Of a stretch of DNA of 36,646 bases, positions 21,867 to 29,988 are shown in pieces. This DNA comes from a virus. The notes beneath the pieces are model-generated. The model was not told where the DNA came from, ran no database searches, and saw only the letters and a list, made by a program, of their open reading frames with translations. The position numbers were made by a program, and so were the translations under genes. Where the stretch lies: the IMG/VR virus record IMGVR_UViG_3300021437_000057, positions 1 through 36,646 of that record. One strand, 5' to 3'. Position 1 is the stretch's first letter. Every line of letters starts with the position of its first letter.

Positions 21867-22883
21867 TTAGGCGTCGAACTGACCGGTGACAGGATTCCAC
21901 CTGCCGCTGAGTCCAGGCGTCGTGATGTTGCTCTTCTTGCCGTTCAGATAGCTGCCGAGCGTGTAGTTGTTGTACGCGGTGTTAAGACCGCCGACGAGCG
22001 CGTTCGTGCTGCCAACCTGACCAGCCGCGGCGCTGGCTGCGCCGGAGGTCAGAAGATTGTTCGAGCTGTTCACGCCGGACATCGTGTTGCTTCCAATCTG
22101 ACCGGCGGCGCCAGCGCCCAGCGTTGCCGCGCTCTGACCGGCCGTCTGTCCGGTTCCAGCGAGCGAGCTCAGGCGATTGAAGATGTCGCTTCGATTCGCG
22201 TTGTACCGAGCGAACGCGTTCCCGTACTCGGTGCTCGCCAGGTCCTGATTGAAGCCAGCGATGTCCTTCAGCGCCTGCCCGCCGAGTCGATTCCCGGTTG
22301 CGGCACGACGAGCATTCAGCCCGCTATTCCCCTGGTCGATACGGAACTGATAGCCCGGATCGATGCCGGCCTTGAGGTCCTCGGCGTTGAACGAATGCGT
22401 GAAGTAATCCGGCGCGAGCGTCTTGCTGGCTCCGGTGAGGTCCGCGTTCGTTGCGCCGTAGTTCAGATTCGCGATGCCGTACGGGTCACTCGAGGAGATT
22501 GGATTCCCCTGCGCGTCCACGGCCTGTCCCTGTGCGTTCACGAACGTGCCCGCCGAGGTTGCGCCGGTCCCAGTCGTTGAGCCAGCCGCCGGAACGTTCC
22601 CGCTGGGCGCCACTGGGACGTCCGATGGATTGTGTGCTGGCCCCAGTCCGAAGCCACCCATCAGGGCGCTCAATGCCAGTTGTCCGCCGCGCTGATAGGG
22701 CGCTTGCTGCAGGACGCCGTTCTTGTACATGTTCGCGGTGAGCGCATTCGTCTCGCGCGTCGCGGCGAGCGTGCTGTCGCTTGCCTGCTTCGCGGCCGCG
22801 GCCTGCGAGTTCCCAGCCTGTCGCGCGCTGTCCGCGCTGATGACTCCGCCGACAACTCCAACTGCAACACCCGCCCACGTCAT
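21867..22883 (-). CDS. Ejection (DNA transfer) protein, gp7-like
   Basis: 338 aa. N-terminal hydrophobic Gly/Val helix (WAGVAVGVVGGVISAD), then an Ala/Gln helix, and the signature DPGYQFRIDQGNSGLNARRA at about residue 182 followed by ATGNRLGGQALK, which is typical of phage DNA-transfer proteins in this position. The Asn/Ser/Ala-rich C-terminus is flexible. The ATG overlaps the previous stop (ATGA). Confidence 0.8.
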   Translation of the reverse strand: MTWAGVAVGVVGGVISADSARQAGNSQAAAAKQASDSTLAATRETNALTANMYKNGVLQQAPYQRGGQLALSALMGGFGLGPAHNPSDVPVAPSGNVPAAGSTTGTGATSAGTFVNAQGQAVDAQGNPISSSDPYGIANLNYGATNADLTGASKTLAPDYFTHSFNAEDLKAGIDPGYQFRIDQGNSGLNARRAATGNRLGGQALKDIAGFNQDLASTEYGNAFARYNANRSDIFNRLSSLAGTGQTAGQSAATLGAGAAGQIGSNTMSGVNSSNNLLTSGAASAAAGQVGSTNALVGGLNTAYNNYTLGSYLNGKKSNITTPGLSGRWNPVTGQFDA

Positions 22884-23464
22884 GTTAGCACCTCAAAATC
22901 AGTCATAGCAAGCTCCTTTGTCTTCTTTCGAAGCGCCTTGTAGTGTTCAGCCCGCTCGGGCTCGGCGATGATGACGTCCTTCTCGATTGCCTCGAGATCC
23001 GTCTCGGTTGTCGGATGCAGCGTGACCCACGTGCAGCCCTCGTCGTCGTGCGTCATCACCACGCGCTTCTCTCCGGCTGGCGAGACGAACGTGTATGGCG
23101 CACTTAGCTCCTGCGCGCCGCGCTCGGTGATACACAGGCAGCGTCCGGTTGTAATCATCACGAGATGCTCAATCGCGTGCCGCTTTCCGACGACAACCTT
23201 GCCCGGCGGAATGTACAGCTCGCGCGAGTACAGTCCGTGCGCGAATCGATGAACCGGCGTCATGCCGTGCTCGTCCAGATGCTGGTCATCAACCGAATCC
23301 GGCATCGAATGCATCGTCTCCTCGAGCGCGTAGATTCCGAGACGAGCGCGCAGCTCGGCATCCGGAACCTCGAGCGCCTCGAACTCAACCAGATTCAGCC
23401 GCTTCGGTCGATTCAGACTTGCGAGCGCCGAGTTATCCGTGCGTGGAATGAGATTCAGGTCCAT
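22880..23464 (-). CDS. Cupin-like virion-associated protein
   Basis: 194 aa. Residues about 85-165 look like a cupin beta-barrel: YIPPGKVVVGKRHAIEHLVM, then GRCLCITERGAQELSAPYTF, PAGEKRVVMTHDDEGCTWVT. The paired His (RHAIEH) and later H in MTHDD occupy metal-site positions of cupins, but activity is doubtful. The position between the gp10-like and gp7-like genes corresponds to gp26/gp14 in P22, so a structural role is more likely than catalysis. The GTAAATAG motif lies just before the start (minus strand, 23478-23471). Confidence 0.7.
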   Translation of the reverse strand: MDLNLIPRTDNSALASLNRPKRLNLVEFEALEVPDAELRARLGIYALEETMHSMPDSVDDQHLDEHGMTPVHRFAHGLYSRELYIPPGKVVVGKRHAIEHLVMITTGRCLCITERGAQELSAPYTFVSPAGEKRVVMTHDDEGCTWVTLHPTTETDLEAIEKDVIIAEPERAEHYKALRKKTKELAMTDFEVLT

Positions 23465-23478
23465 AGTCGTCTATTTAC

Positions 23479-24936
23479 TCAGGCGGTGCCAGCCTCGGTG
23501 TCCAGATAGGCGCTCAGGAACGCAACCTTGACCGGCTCGTCAGTGAAGACTCGAAATACCGCGTCACGCGCTCGTCCGAGCCGCTGCCAGCGCGCCCGCG
23601 CGCGGTATTGCCCAATCTTGCCCATCGAGGCGTAGATTGGATTCCCCCAGGTGAAGCCGCCGTCGCGAGAGATTTGCAGGACGACGCGTGGATTCAGAAT
23701 CGCCGTGCCGACGCCGGGCTGAATGTCCACCTGCAGCGTCTTGTAGAATGTCCAGGCGAGGCCCGTCGTCGAGTGCGGCGTGTCTCGAAGCTTCCGAATC
23801 GGATACACATCATCCAGATAGAAGCTCTGGTCCAGCACGTACAGCTGTCCGTTGCGATAGTCCCCGACGAGGTGCTCGCCGTTCAGGAAGCAGTGCGTCT
23901 GACCAATCCATCGACCCATCACGCCGCCGATGAGCGACTGCCGCTCGGACCAGATTTTGCTGCTCAGGTCATAGATGAATGTCGTGCTGGCACCCGGCAG
24001 GTTCAGCGCGTAGAAGTAGTGCCCGTCCTCCTGCCACGCGAACGCCGTGCTCGAGCTGAGGTCGCCCAGCTCCTGCAGCCGATGCTCGATGGCATGCGTG
24101 CTCACGCGCGTCGGACTCTCATTCTCCATGCTGAACACGACGCCGTCACCCTGGTCGTTCGCACCGAGCCACATGAACGTGCTGGCGATTCGAGCGACGG
24201 TGCCGGCTGCCGTGCAGCCAACGTTCATCGCTCGACCCGGGATTGGCGTGAATGCTCCACTGACCGAGGCTGCCGTTGAATCCGGCGCCCAGACCTCGAT
24301 GGACCTCGAGCCGAGCAGGTACAGCTGCTGATTGTTGCTGATGACGGCGACGAGCGTATCCGGACTCGAGTCCACGCTGAACTCGTTCAGAGATGGCCAG
24401 ATGGTGCTGTCGGGCTCGCTGATGAAGAATCTGCTGACAAGTGGACCCTCGTCGGCGATGAAGTACCCGTTCTGATACGTGCACGTCACGGCGCCATTGT
24501 AAAAGTGCGCATCAACAATCGTCGTGAGCGTGTTCGTGGCCAGATGAAGCAGATACCCATTGGCGCCGTCCGTGAGCAGCACGTCCTCGCCGTTGTCCGT
24601 GATGGATACGAACCCGACGGACGTCGTCAGATTCCCGCTGATGAGGACGGGCGTGCTCTCGGCTGCGGTGAGCGCGTACACCTCGTTCCCGCTGACGATG
24701 ATAGAGCGCTGCGCCGTGCTGATTGTGTACGTCGCGCGAATCGGACCAACCCCAAGATTCTGAACGCGTCGAAGACCAGCGCACGAGTACAGCACGCCGG
24801 GCTCGCCACCCTTGCCGGCGCCGAGGTCGTTCAGCTCGAAGTACATGTTCACCAGGCGCTGCCCATCGAACGTTCGCGACCGAGCCTGATAGCTGCCGCC
24901 AAGGAATGGCCATTGAGACTTGCTTAGCTGTTCCAT
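23479..24936 (-). CDS. Packaged-DNA stabilisation / tail hub protein, P22 gp10-like
   Basis: 485 aa, close to P22 gp10 (472 aa). Long beta-rich protein starting near QARSRTFDGQRLVNMYFEL, with repeated blade-like segments (GNEVYALTAAES; LLTDGANGYLLHLATN; NNQQLYLLGSRSIEVW; DGHYFYALNLPG) suggesting a beta-propeller-like fold. It ends in an all-beta region (RVVLQISRDGGFTWGNP). Family role: sits below the gp4 ring and seals DNA in the filled head. It follows the gp4-like genes as in P22. Confidence 0.85.
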   Translation of the reverse strand: MEQLSKSQWPFLGGSYQARSRTFDGQRLVNMYFELNDLGAGKGGEPGVLYSCAGLRRVQNLGVGPIRATYTISTAQRSIIVSGNEVYALTAAESTPVLISGNLTTSVGFVSITDNGEDVLLTDGANGYLLHLATNTLTTIVDAHFYNGAVTCTYQNGYFIADEGPLVSRFFISEPDSTIWPSLNEFSVDSSPDTLVAVISNNQQLYLLGSRSIEVWAPDSTAASVSGAFTPIPGRAMNVGCTAAGTVARIASTFMWLGANDQGDGVVFSMENESPTRVSTHAIEHRLQELGDLSSSTAFAWQEDGHYFYALNLPGASTTFIYDLSSKIWSERQSLIGGVMGRWIGQTHCFLNGEHLVGDYRNGQLYVLDQSFYLDDVYPIRKLRDTPHSTTGLAWTFYKTLQVDIQPGVGTAILNPRVVLQISRDGGFTWGNPIYASMGKIGQYRARARWQRLGRARDAVFRVFTDEPVKVAFLSAYLDTEAGTA

Positions 24937-24940
24937 TGAA

Positions 24941-25735
24941 TCACCATTGCCGTGGAGTTACGCCGCCCTGAACGTTCTTGTACGCCCAGCTGTTCCCATG
25001 CCGAGTCAATGCCTGACCGGTGTTGCTGACGACGCCCTTCGGGAGTTGCTGATTCAGGCGCTTCACGGCGTCCTCGGCAATCACGGCGGTGGCGAGCAGC
25101 GTCTGGCTTGGCTCCTTGCCGAAGATTGCGGAGACCTCAATCGCCAGCTTCAGGCGCAGATAGCGCTCGTAGCCCGGCGGCAGGTTCAGCTCCTCGTCCA
25201 GCGACGAGTACGAGTTCAGCGGCTCCCACAGCCAGAGCTCAATCGCCTGCTGCTGGGTCGGGATTGGCCACACGCTGATTGTTCGCAGCGGATAGTTCCC
25301 GTTGTCGTAGAACACGGTCGGCCAGTTGTTCGGCATCGTGCGCAGGCCGATCTGGGTCCACTCGTACATCGACAGGGAGGTAAGTGGCGTCGTGACGGTG
25401 CCGGGACCGATATCAATGACGCCCGGCGAGACGATTGGCCACAGCAGCACCTTCGCCTGCTCAATGCGCATTGGACGCTCGGTGACCCAGTCCGCATTCG
25501 TCGGCAGGCCATCGTTCAATGCGGGTCCGAGCGTGTAGTCCTGCTGTCCGGGCACGAACAGATACCGATGCGGCGTGAACGTGTAGATGTTTAGCAAATC
25601 GTTATCAAGCGATGCCAGCAGCGAGTTCAGCGAGTCCAGGCAGACCTGCACGTCATCCGCCGATGGATCTTCGTTCGTGCTGACAACATTCAGCGAGCGC
25701 AGCGAGCCCGTGATTAGGTTCCGAATCGTTCCCAT
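24941..25735 (-). CDS. Head-tail adaptor, gp4-like, intact copy
   Basis: 264 aa. N-terminal helices (IRNLITGSLRSLNVV; DDVQVCLDSLNSLLASLDND), then DLLNIYTFTPHRYLF and PGQQDYTLGPALNDGLP, RPMRIEQAKVLLW, and the C-terminal WPTVFYDNGNYPLRTISVWP, LNLPPGYERYLRLKL, a helix to KRLNQQLP. This is the layout of head-completion/tail-accessory proteins placed after the coat gene (P22 gp4 position). Both halves have separate relatives in the two genes just upstream, so this copy serves as reference for the split one. Confidence 0.85.
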   Translation of the reverse strand: MGTIRNLITGSLRSLNVVSTNEDPSADDVQVCLDSLNSLLASLDNDLLNIYTFTPHRYLFVPGQQDYTLGPALNDGLPTNADWVTERPMRIEQAKVLLWPIVSPGVIDIGPGTVTTPLTSLSMYEWTQIGLRTMPNNWPTVFYDNGNYPLRTISVWPIPTQQQAIELWLWEPLNSYSSLDEELNLPPGYERYLRLKLAIEVSAIFGKEPSQTLLATAVIAEDAVKRLNQQLPKGVVSNTGQALTRHGNSWAYKNVQGGVTPRQW

Positions 25736-25737
25736 CG

Positions 25738-26733
25738 TTAGTATCCCTTCGTCTTCGGAACGTACGCCATTCCGATGATGTCATAGTATGTCCAGGCGTG
25801 TCCGCGTCGCTTCAGCGAGCCAGCCGCCGACGAGCGCTGCGCGATTGGCAGCTGCTGATTCAGCCGCTTCAGATTCGCCTCGGCCTCCGTCGCAATCGAG
25901 ACGACCGTCAGGGCTGGCTCCTTGCCCATCTCGGCAGCCAGCTCCAGAGCGAGCTGATACGTCAGGTAGCGCTCGTAGCCCGGCGGCAGATTCAGCTCGG
26001 AGTTCGGGTCCACGAAGACGTTCAGCGGCTCCCACATCCAGAGCTCAACCGCGTTCACGTCCTGTGGGATTGGCCAGAAGAACAGCGTTCGCAGTGGATA
26101 GTTCCCGTTATCGTAGATTGCTGTTGGCCACTTGTTCCACATTCCACGCAGGCGAATCGACGAGAACTCCTCGTCGGAGAGCTTCTCCAGGTCCAGCCAG
26201 ATTGTGCGCTGGTCCGTCAGAACTGGCGTCTTGACGACGGTGACGAGCTGCGACGCGCTGACGGCGCCCGTTGCGTACGTCACGGTGAGCGTCACGTTGT
26301 ACGCGCCAATCTCGAAGATTTGCGTCTGAGCGCCAGCGCCAGAGGACGTCACGCCGTTCCCGAAGTCCCAGTGGACGCTCAGGGCGCCGCCAGCCAGATG
26401 CGGCACGAACGTAATCTGCTTCGAGTACGAGTGCGCCTGCTGAACCTCGAAGGTCGCCAGCGAGATTGGCAACGGCGTCACCGTGACGGTGCTCTCGGTT
26501 GCCTTGACGGGACTGTTGCCGGTGGCGTACGAGACGTACAGCGTCGGCTGATAGATGCCCGGCGTTGAGTACGTGTGCGGCGTGCTCGCTGGACTTGTAT
26601 TCGAGTCGCTCGTCCCATCGCCCCAGACCCAGAGGTACTCCGTTGCGTCGCCAGTGACGGAGGTCACGGTGCCGATGATGTTCAGTGGACTTGCACCCGA
26701 CGACGGGTCAATGTGAATGGCTGCGAGATTCAT
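25738..26733 (-). CDS. Two PKD-like domains fused to the C-terminal half of a gp4-like adaptor
   Basis: 331 aa. Residues about 8-85 (LWVWGDGTSDSN, then HTYSTPGIYQPTLYV) and 90-170 (VHWDFGNGVTSS, then FEIGAYNVTLTV) are PKD/Ig-like domains. From about residue 175 the sequence matches the second half of the intact adaptor at 24941: WPTAIYDNGNYPLRTLFFWP, LNLPPGYERYLTYQLALEL, KRLNQQLP. There is no adaptor N-terminus; it is in the preceding gene. The ATG has GGAG nine bases upstream and lies one base after the preceding stop (TGAGATG), so both products can be made separately. Confidence 0.8.
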   Translation of the reverse strand: MNLAAIHIDPSSGASPLNIIGTVTSVTGDATEYLWVWGDGTSDSNTSPASTPHTYSTPGIYQPTLYVSYATGNSPVKATESTVTVTPLPISLATFEVQQAHSYSKQITFVPHLAGGALSVHWDFGNGVTSSGAGAQTQIFEIGAYNVTLTVTYATGAVSASQLVTVVKTPVLTDQRTIWLDLEKLSDEEFSSIRLRGMWNKWPTAIYDNGNYPLRTLFFWPIPQDVNAVELWMWEPLNVFVDPNSELNLPPGYERYLTYQLALELAAEMGKEPALTVVSIATEAEANLKRLNQQLPIAQRSSAAGSLKRRGHAWTYYDIIGMAYVPKTKGY

Positions 26734-26734
26734 C

Positions 26735-28381
26735 TCAACGGACTCCGATGTTCGGTTGGCGATTCACGTTGATGTACGTGCTGTCAACCGTGATGCCATC
26801 GTGGTCACCGGCGACGTAGTACTGCTCGCCGTCCGTCGGCGTTGGACCGACGACCACCGTGGCGACCCAGAGACCACCCGGCGAGTCAATCGCGAAGTAG
26901 TCCGTGACCCACAGATGGTCACCCGGCAGCCCTGAGAACAGGTAGTGCGGCTCATAGGTCGTGAAGTCCCCTGGATTCGTTGTCTGCACGTAGTCATAGA
27001 CGGCGCGCGGCTCAGCAAGAGGTGGCAGCGGACCAGCCGTGTTCCCGACGCCGAGCCAGGTGCCGTGCGCATCCGTGCCGTTGCTGATGAGGTACGGATT
27101 CGCCGTCATTCCGTTGATTGGCGTTGTCTGCGGAATCAACGCGCCGACGTCGATTGGAGTCGTCGCGTCAATGAATCCAGTCACGCCGACCTGTCCCTCG
27201 AAGCCATTCCGGAACGAGACCTCGAGCCAGTGGTCATAATGCGGCACGATTGGCGCCGGATGCGTGCCGACCATAATCTTCGCGCCAACCGTGCGCTCCG
27301 GCGAGGTCGCAGATGGACTGAAGCCAGACGTGCCGTTCTTCATGAAGTACATGCCGCCGTTGCCGTTGATGATCACGCCCAGCACGTCGCCGTTGTCGAA
27401 CGTTGGCGCTCCCGTCGTCGGCGTCAGATTGTAGTCTCTCGTCGTCCCATCGGAGCGCCACCAGGTGCTGTAGTCGTTGATGTACGGCGAATCCACGTTG
27501 ATGCCGCCCGTCGTTGGCGCGCAGCCCACGAAGAACAGACCCGTCTGCGGCTTCTTGACGACGACCTCGGCGATATACGCGTTGTTCGCGGCTGGGACGG
27601 CGGTGTTCCCGATTGCCGCTTGCATGTCCTGCGGATTGAAGTACACGTTCAGGGAGTCAACGAACGAGGTATTCGTTGCGACCTGCGTCGTGTCAAAAGC
27701 GCCGCCGAGCTCGGAGTACGTCAGCAGGAACGCATCCATAAACGCCGCGTACTCAGCCCAGTACTGCATCGAGGCCTGCGAAGTGCGCAGCTCGAACGTG
27801 ACGTCCGGCGAGGCGCTCACGAATACCGGTGCCGAGCTGATTGCGTCGCCGAACTCGGTGCCGACAACGCACGAGACGCTGTAGTTCCCGGGAGTGAGAT
27901 ACGTGTGCGTCGGTGCTGCGAGCGAACTTGTGAAGCCATCGCCGAAGTCCCACGAGTAGGATTGCGGCGTATTCGAGCAGGTCACGGACGCACTGACGTG
28001 CAGCTGCACGTTGCCGAGATCTGGAGTGACCGTGACGGCTGCCGTGGGAGTGACAACCAATGGGGCTGGCTCCGTTGCCGTGAACAGCATCAACTTCGCC
28101 TCCTCGATTCGCATCGGACGCTCCGTGACCCAGTCGGCTCCGGTTGGAAGTCCATCCTCGCCGAGCGCCGGTCCGAGCGTGTACGCGTTCTTGTTCGGCG
28201 TGAGCTCAAATCGCTGCGGCACGAACGTGTGAATGTTCAGCAGATCCGCCGATTTGGACTGAATGAGCGCGTCCAGCGCCTCGATGGCATTGGATTGGTC
28301 CTGAGCGGTGGCGTCCTCGTTCGTGCCGATTACATTCAGCAGGCGCAGCGCGTTCGTTGTGAGTTGGTGGATTGTGGTCAA
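26735..28381 (-). CDS. N-terminal half of a gp4-like adaptor fused to PKD and SPRY-like domains
   Basis: 548 aa, TTG start fixed by GGAGG upstream and by alignment of MTTIHQLTTNALRLLNV with the N-terminus at 25735 (MGTIRNLITGSLRSLNV). Residues 1-105 match the first part of the intact adaptor up to RPMRIEEAKLMLF. Residues about 107-190 form a PKD domain (YSWDFGDG, then HTYLTPGNYSVSCVV). Around 330-385 GDVLGVIINGNGGMYFMKNG fits a SPRY-like fold. The remaining C-terminus is beta-rich and unassigned. The adaptor's second half is missing here and present in the next gene. Confidence 0.8.
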   Translation of the reverse strand: MTTIHQLTTNALRLLNVIGTNEDATAQDQSNAIEALDALIQSKSADLLNIHTFVPQRFELTPNKNAYTLGPALGEDGLPTGADWVTERPMRIEEAKLMLFTATEPAPLVVTPTAAVTVTPDLGNVQLHVSASVTCSNTPQSYSWDFGDGFTSSLAAPTHTYLTPGNYSVSCVVGTEFGDAISSAPVFVSASPDVTFELRTSQASMQYWAEYAAFMDAFLLTYSELGGAFDTTQVATNTSFVDSLNVYFNPQDMQAAIGNTAVPAANNAYIAEVVVKKPQTGLFFVGCAPTTGGINVDSPYINDYSTWWRSDGTTRDYNLTPTTGAPTFDNGDVLGVIINGNGGMYFMKNGTSGFSPSATSPERTVGAKIMVGTHPAPIVPHYDHWLEVSFRNGFEGQVGVTGFIDATTPIDVGALIPQTTPINGMTANPYLISNGTDAHGTWLGVGNTAGPLPPLAEPRAVYDYVQTTNPGDFTTYEPHYLFSGLPGDHLWVTDYFAIDSPGGLWVATVVVGPTPTDGEQYYVAGDHDGITVDSTYINVNRQPNIGVR

Positions 28382-28410
28382 GGTCGGTCCTCCAAGTCAC
28401 TATTTACTCG

Positions 28411-28447
28411 AAAGGACACCGATGTCTCCCGACACGGGTGTCCTTTT
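28411..28447 (-). terminator. Strong hairpin between coat/head-fibre and adaptor genes
   Basis: AAAGGACACC (28411-28420) pairs with GGTGTCCTTT (28437-28446). Inside, TGTC (28423-28426) pairs with GACA (28431-28434), with a 2x2 mismatch and a TCCC loop. On the minus strand it is followed by CGAGTAAATAG, with only TTT as tail; the T-run is better on the plus strand (TCCTTTT). Probably a partial terminator limiting tail-gene expression relative to coat, or a block to antisense transcription. Confidence 0.6.
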
Positions 28448-28477
28448 ACAGAGGTCGACGGAGGTCCCGTCGACGGA

Positions 28478-28675
28478 TTAGGCGCCGATGAGGCCCAGCG
28501 CCTGCAGGGCGACCTTCAGCGAGGCGTAGTCAGTGACTGATGCCGCGGTCGGCTGCGCAACCGGAGCGACGCCGAAGAAGCCAACGGTCCCGGTGGAGCC
28601 GCCGACTTGAACTTGAGGGCCGACGAACTGCGTGTCGGAGGTGGTGGTGACTGCTGGAGTCGAGGTCGAGCTCAT
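28478..28675 (-). CDS. Small head-fibre/decoration-like protein
   Basis: 65 aa from the ATG at 28675, which has AAGGAA upstream; a TTG eleven codons earlier is the alternative. The sequence is Ser/Thr-rich at the start, then TGTVGFFGVAPVAQPTAAS and a short helix ending in ALGLIGA. The G-F-F-G-x-x-P-V-x-Q-P pattern next to the coat gene resembles phage head-fibre proteins (phi29 gp8.5-like family). Probably bound to the capsid surface. Confidence 0.7.
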   Translation of the reverse strand: MSSTSTPAVTTTSDTQFVGPQVQVGGSTGTVGFFGVAPVAQPTAASVTDYASLKVALQALGLIGA

Positions 28676-28711
28676 TTTTGGAGTTCCTTTCGAAGATTTG
28701 GTGGTCAAGAT

Positions 28712-28732
28712 GGTGAGGAGGTTATCCTCACC
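28712..28732 (-). promoter_or_regulatory. Hairpin directly after the coat gene
   Basis: GGTGAGGA (28712-28719) pairs with TCCTCACC (28725-28732) around a 5-base loop, seven bases after the coat stop codon. No T-run follows on the minus strand. It may protect the 3' end of coat mRNA or slow readthrough. Confidence 0.45.
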
Positions 28733-28739
28733 GGTTGTC

Positions 28740-29963
28740 TTACGACAGGATTGCCTTCACTGCCAACTGGCTATACAACGGCGCCCAGCCCCCGAGCATG
28801 TCGATACGCATGATGGTCGCGTAGCTGTGGATGTCGAACTGCTTCGTCACGACGCACGACAGACCCAGCTCCGGCACCGAGGCACGGAAGCCAGTTGCGC
28901 CGTCCTGCGGCTCCGGCAGGTCAGCCGTGCCGAACACGAAGGCGTTCTTGTGGAAGCCAATCGCCTCGACGGCAGATGCGCCAGTTGCGCCGAACACGGT
29001 GATTGCGGCGTTGTCAGCCGGCAGCGCATCCACGTTCTGACGTGGGTCACCTGGGCCGATGATCTCCGGCGAGATGCTCAGCGTCTGCGTTGCACCCGCG
29101 CCGTTCTTGGCCGTGACCGTGAACTGCTGCAGATAGCCCTGCGAGACCTTCGTCTGACCATTCACGGCATTCACGCCGGCGATGGTGAACACGGCGCCCA
29201 CGTCGAGCGTCGTTCCGCCGGACCAGCCATCGGTAATCAGGCTGGAGCCAGATTGCGACGCGCCATTCACGAGCGGAGTGCCACCGTACGTGCCGGTCGT
29301 GTACGGCGTGATGAGCTGCTCTTCCATCCAGTCGAACCCGCCGGCGTTGTACACGCGACCACCCTTGTAGCCAGCGCTGATGTCAGCGACCGGATTGAAG
29401 AGCGAGGTCAGGTACTGGAAGCCCAGCGCCATTGCCGCCGGAGTGGCGACGAGGTTCAGCGGCTCACCGACCGGAGCGAGGTTCTCGACGAGCTTCTGAC
29501 GAGCGGCGCCAATCACGCCGAGCACGCCAGCGGTTGTGTTCGGCGCTGAGCCGACGGTGCCCACGGCGTTGTTCGCGTACTGCTTCGCCAGGACGAGACC
29601 GTCATAGTCAATCTCGTTCGCCATCGAGATCAGCGCCGGACGCAGATAGCGGCCAGTGAAGTCATCGATGGACAGCGCGAGGTCCTTCTGGTCCATGACG
29701 AACGCGCGCTGGTACTGCTTGTTCAGCACGAGCGGCAGGCCCTTGTCGTTCAGGGCTTGAATGTCAATCGCGGCGCCATTCGAGAACCGGAACTGAGCCG
29801 GCAGACGCATCGAGGTCGTGTCGCCAATCTTCGCGCCGGTGCGAGCGAAGCGGTCATCGTAGCCGCGATTCACCTTGTTCGTGAAGCCCAGCGAGTTGCT
29901 CAACACTTCGGCAGAACGGTATGATACGTCCGCCATCGTGAGAAAACGATTTGAGGTAGCCAT
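28740..29963 (-). CDS. Major capsid (coat) protein, P22 gp5-like
   Basis: 407 aa, close to P22 coat (430 aa). N-terminus FLTMADVSYRSAEVLSNSLG, then DTTSMRLPAQFRF, and a C-terminal GFHKNAFVFGTADLPEP with MRIDMLGGWAPLYSQLAVK, all in the order typical of P22-type HK97-fold coat proteins. The central region (about 220-300) probably contains the inserted I-domain-like part. ATG with AAGGAAA upstream. Forms the icosahedral shell on the scaffold encoded upstream. Confidence 0.9.
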   Translation of the reverse strand: MATSNRFLTMADVSYRSAEVLSNSLGFTNKVNRGYDDRFARTGAKIGDTTSMRLPAQFRFSNGAAIDIQALNDKGLPLVLNKQYQRAFVMDQKDLALSIDDFTGRYLRPALISMANEIDYDGLVLAKQYANNAVGTVGSAPNTTAGVLGVIGAARQKLVENLAPVGEPLNLVATPAAMALGFQYLTSLFNPVADISAGYKGGRVYNAGGFDWMEEQLITPYTTGTYGGTPLVNGASQSGSSLITDGWSGGTTLDVGAVFTIAGVNAVNGQTKVSQGYLQQFTVTAKNGAGATQTLSISPEIIGPGDPRQNVDALPADNAAITVFGATGASAVEAIGFHKNAFVFGTADLPEPQDGATGFRASVPELGLSCVVTKQFDIHSYATIMRIDMLGGWAPLYSQLAVKAILS

Positions 29964-29988
29964 TTGAATTTCCTTTCAATGAATGAGA

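Noticed and set aside
26945-28540. 531-codon open frame on the plus strand opposite the adaptor-PKD gene
   Set aside because: Arg/Val/His-rich composition typical of a GC-rich antisense frame, no ribosome site, and the opposite strand encodes clear domains.
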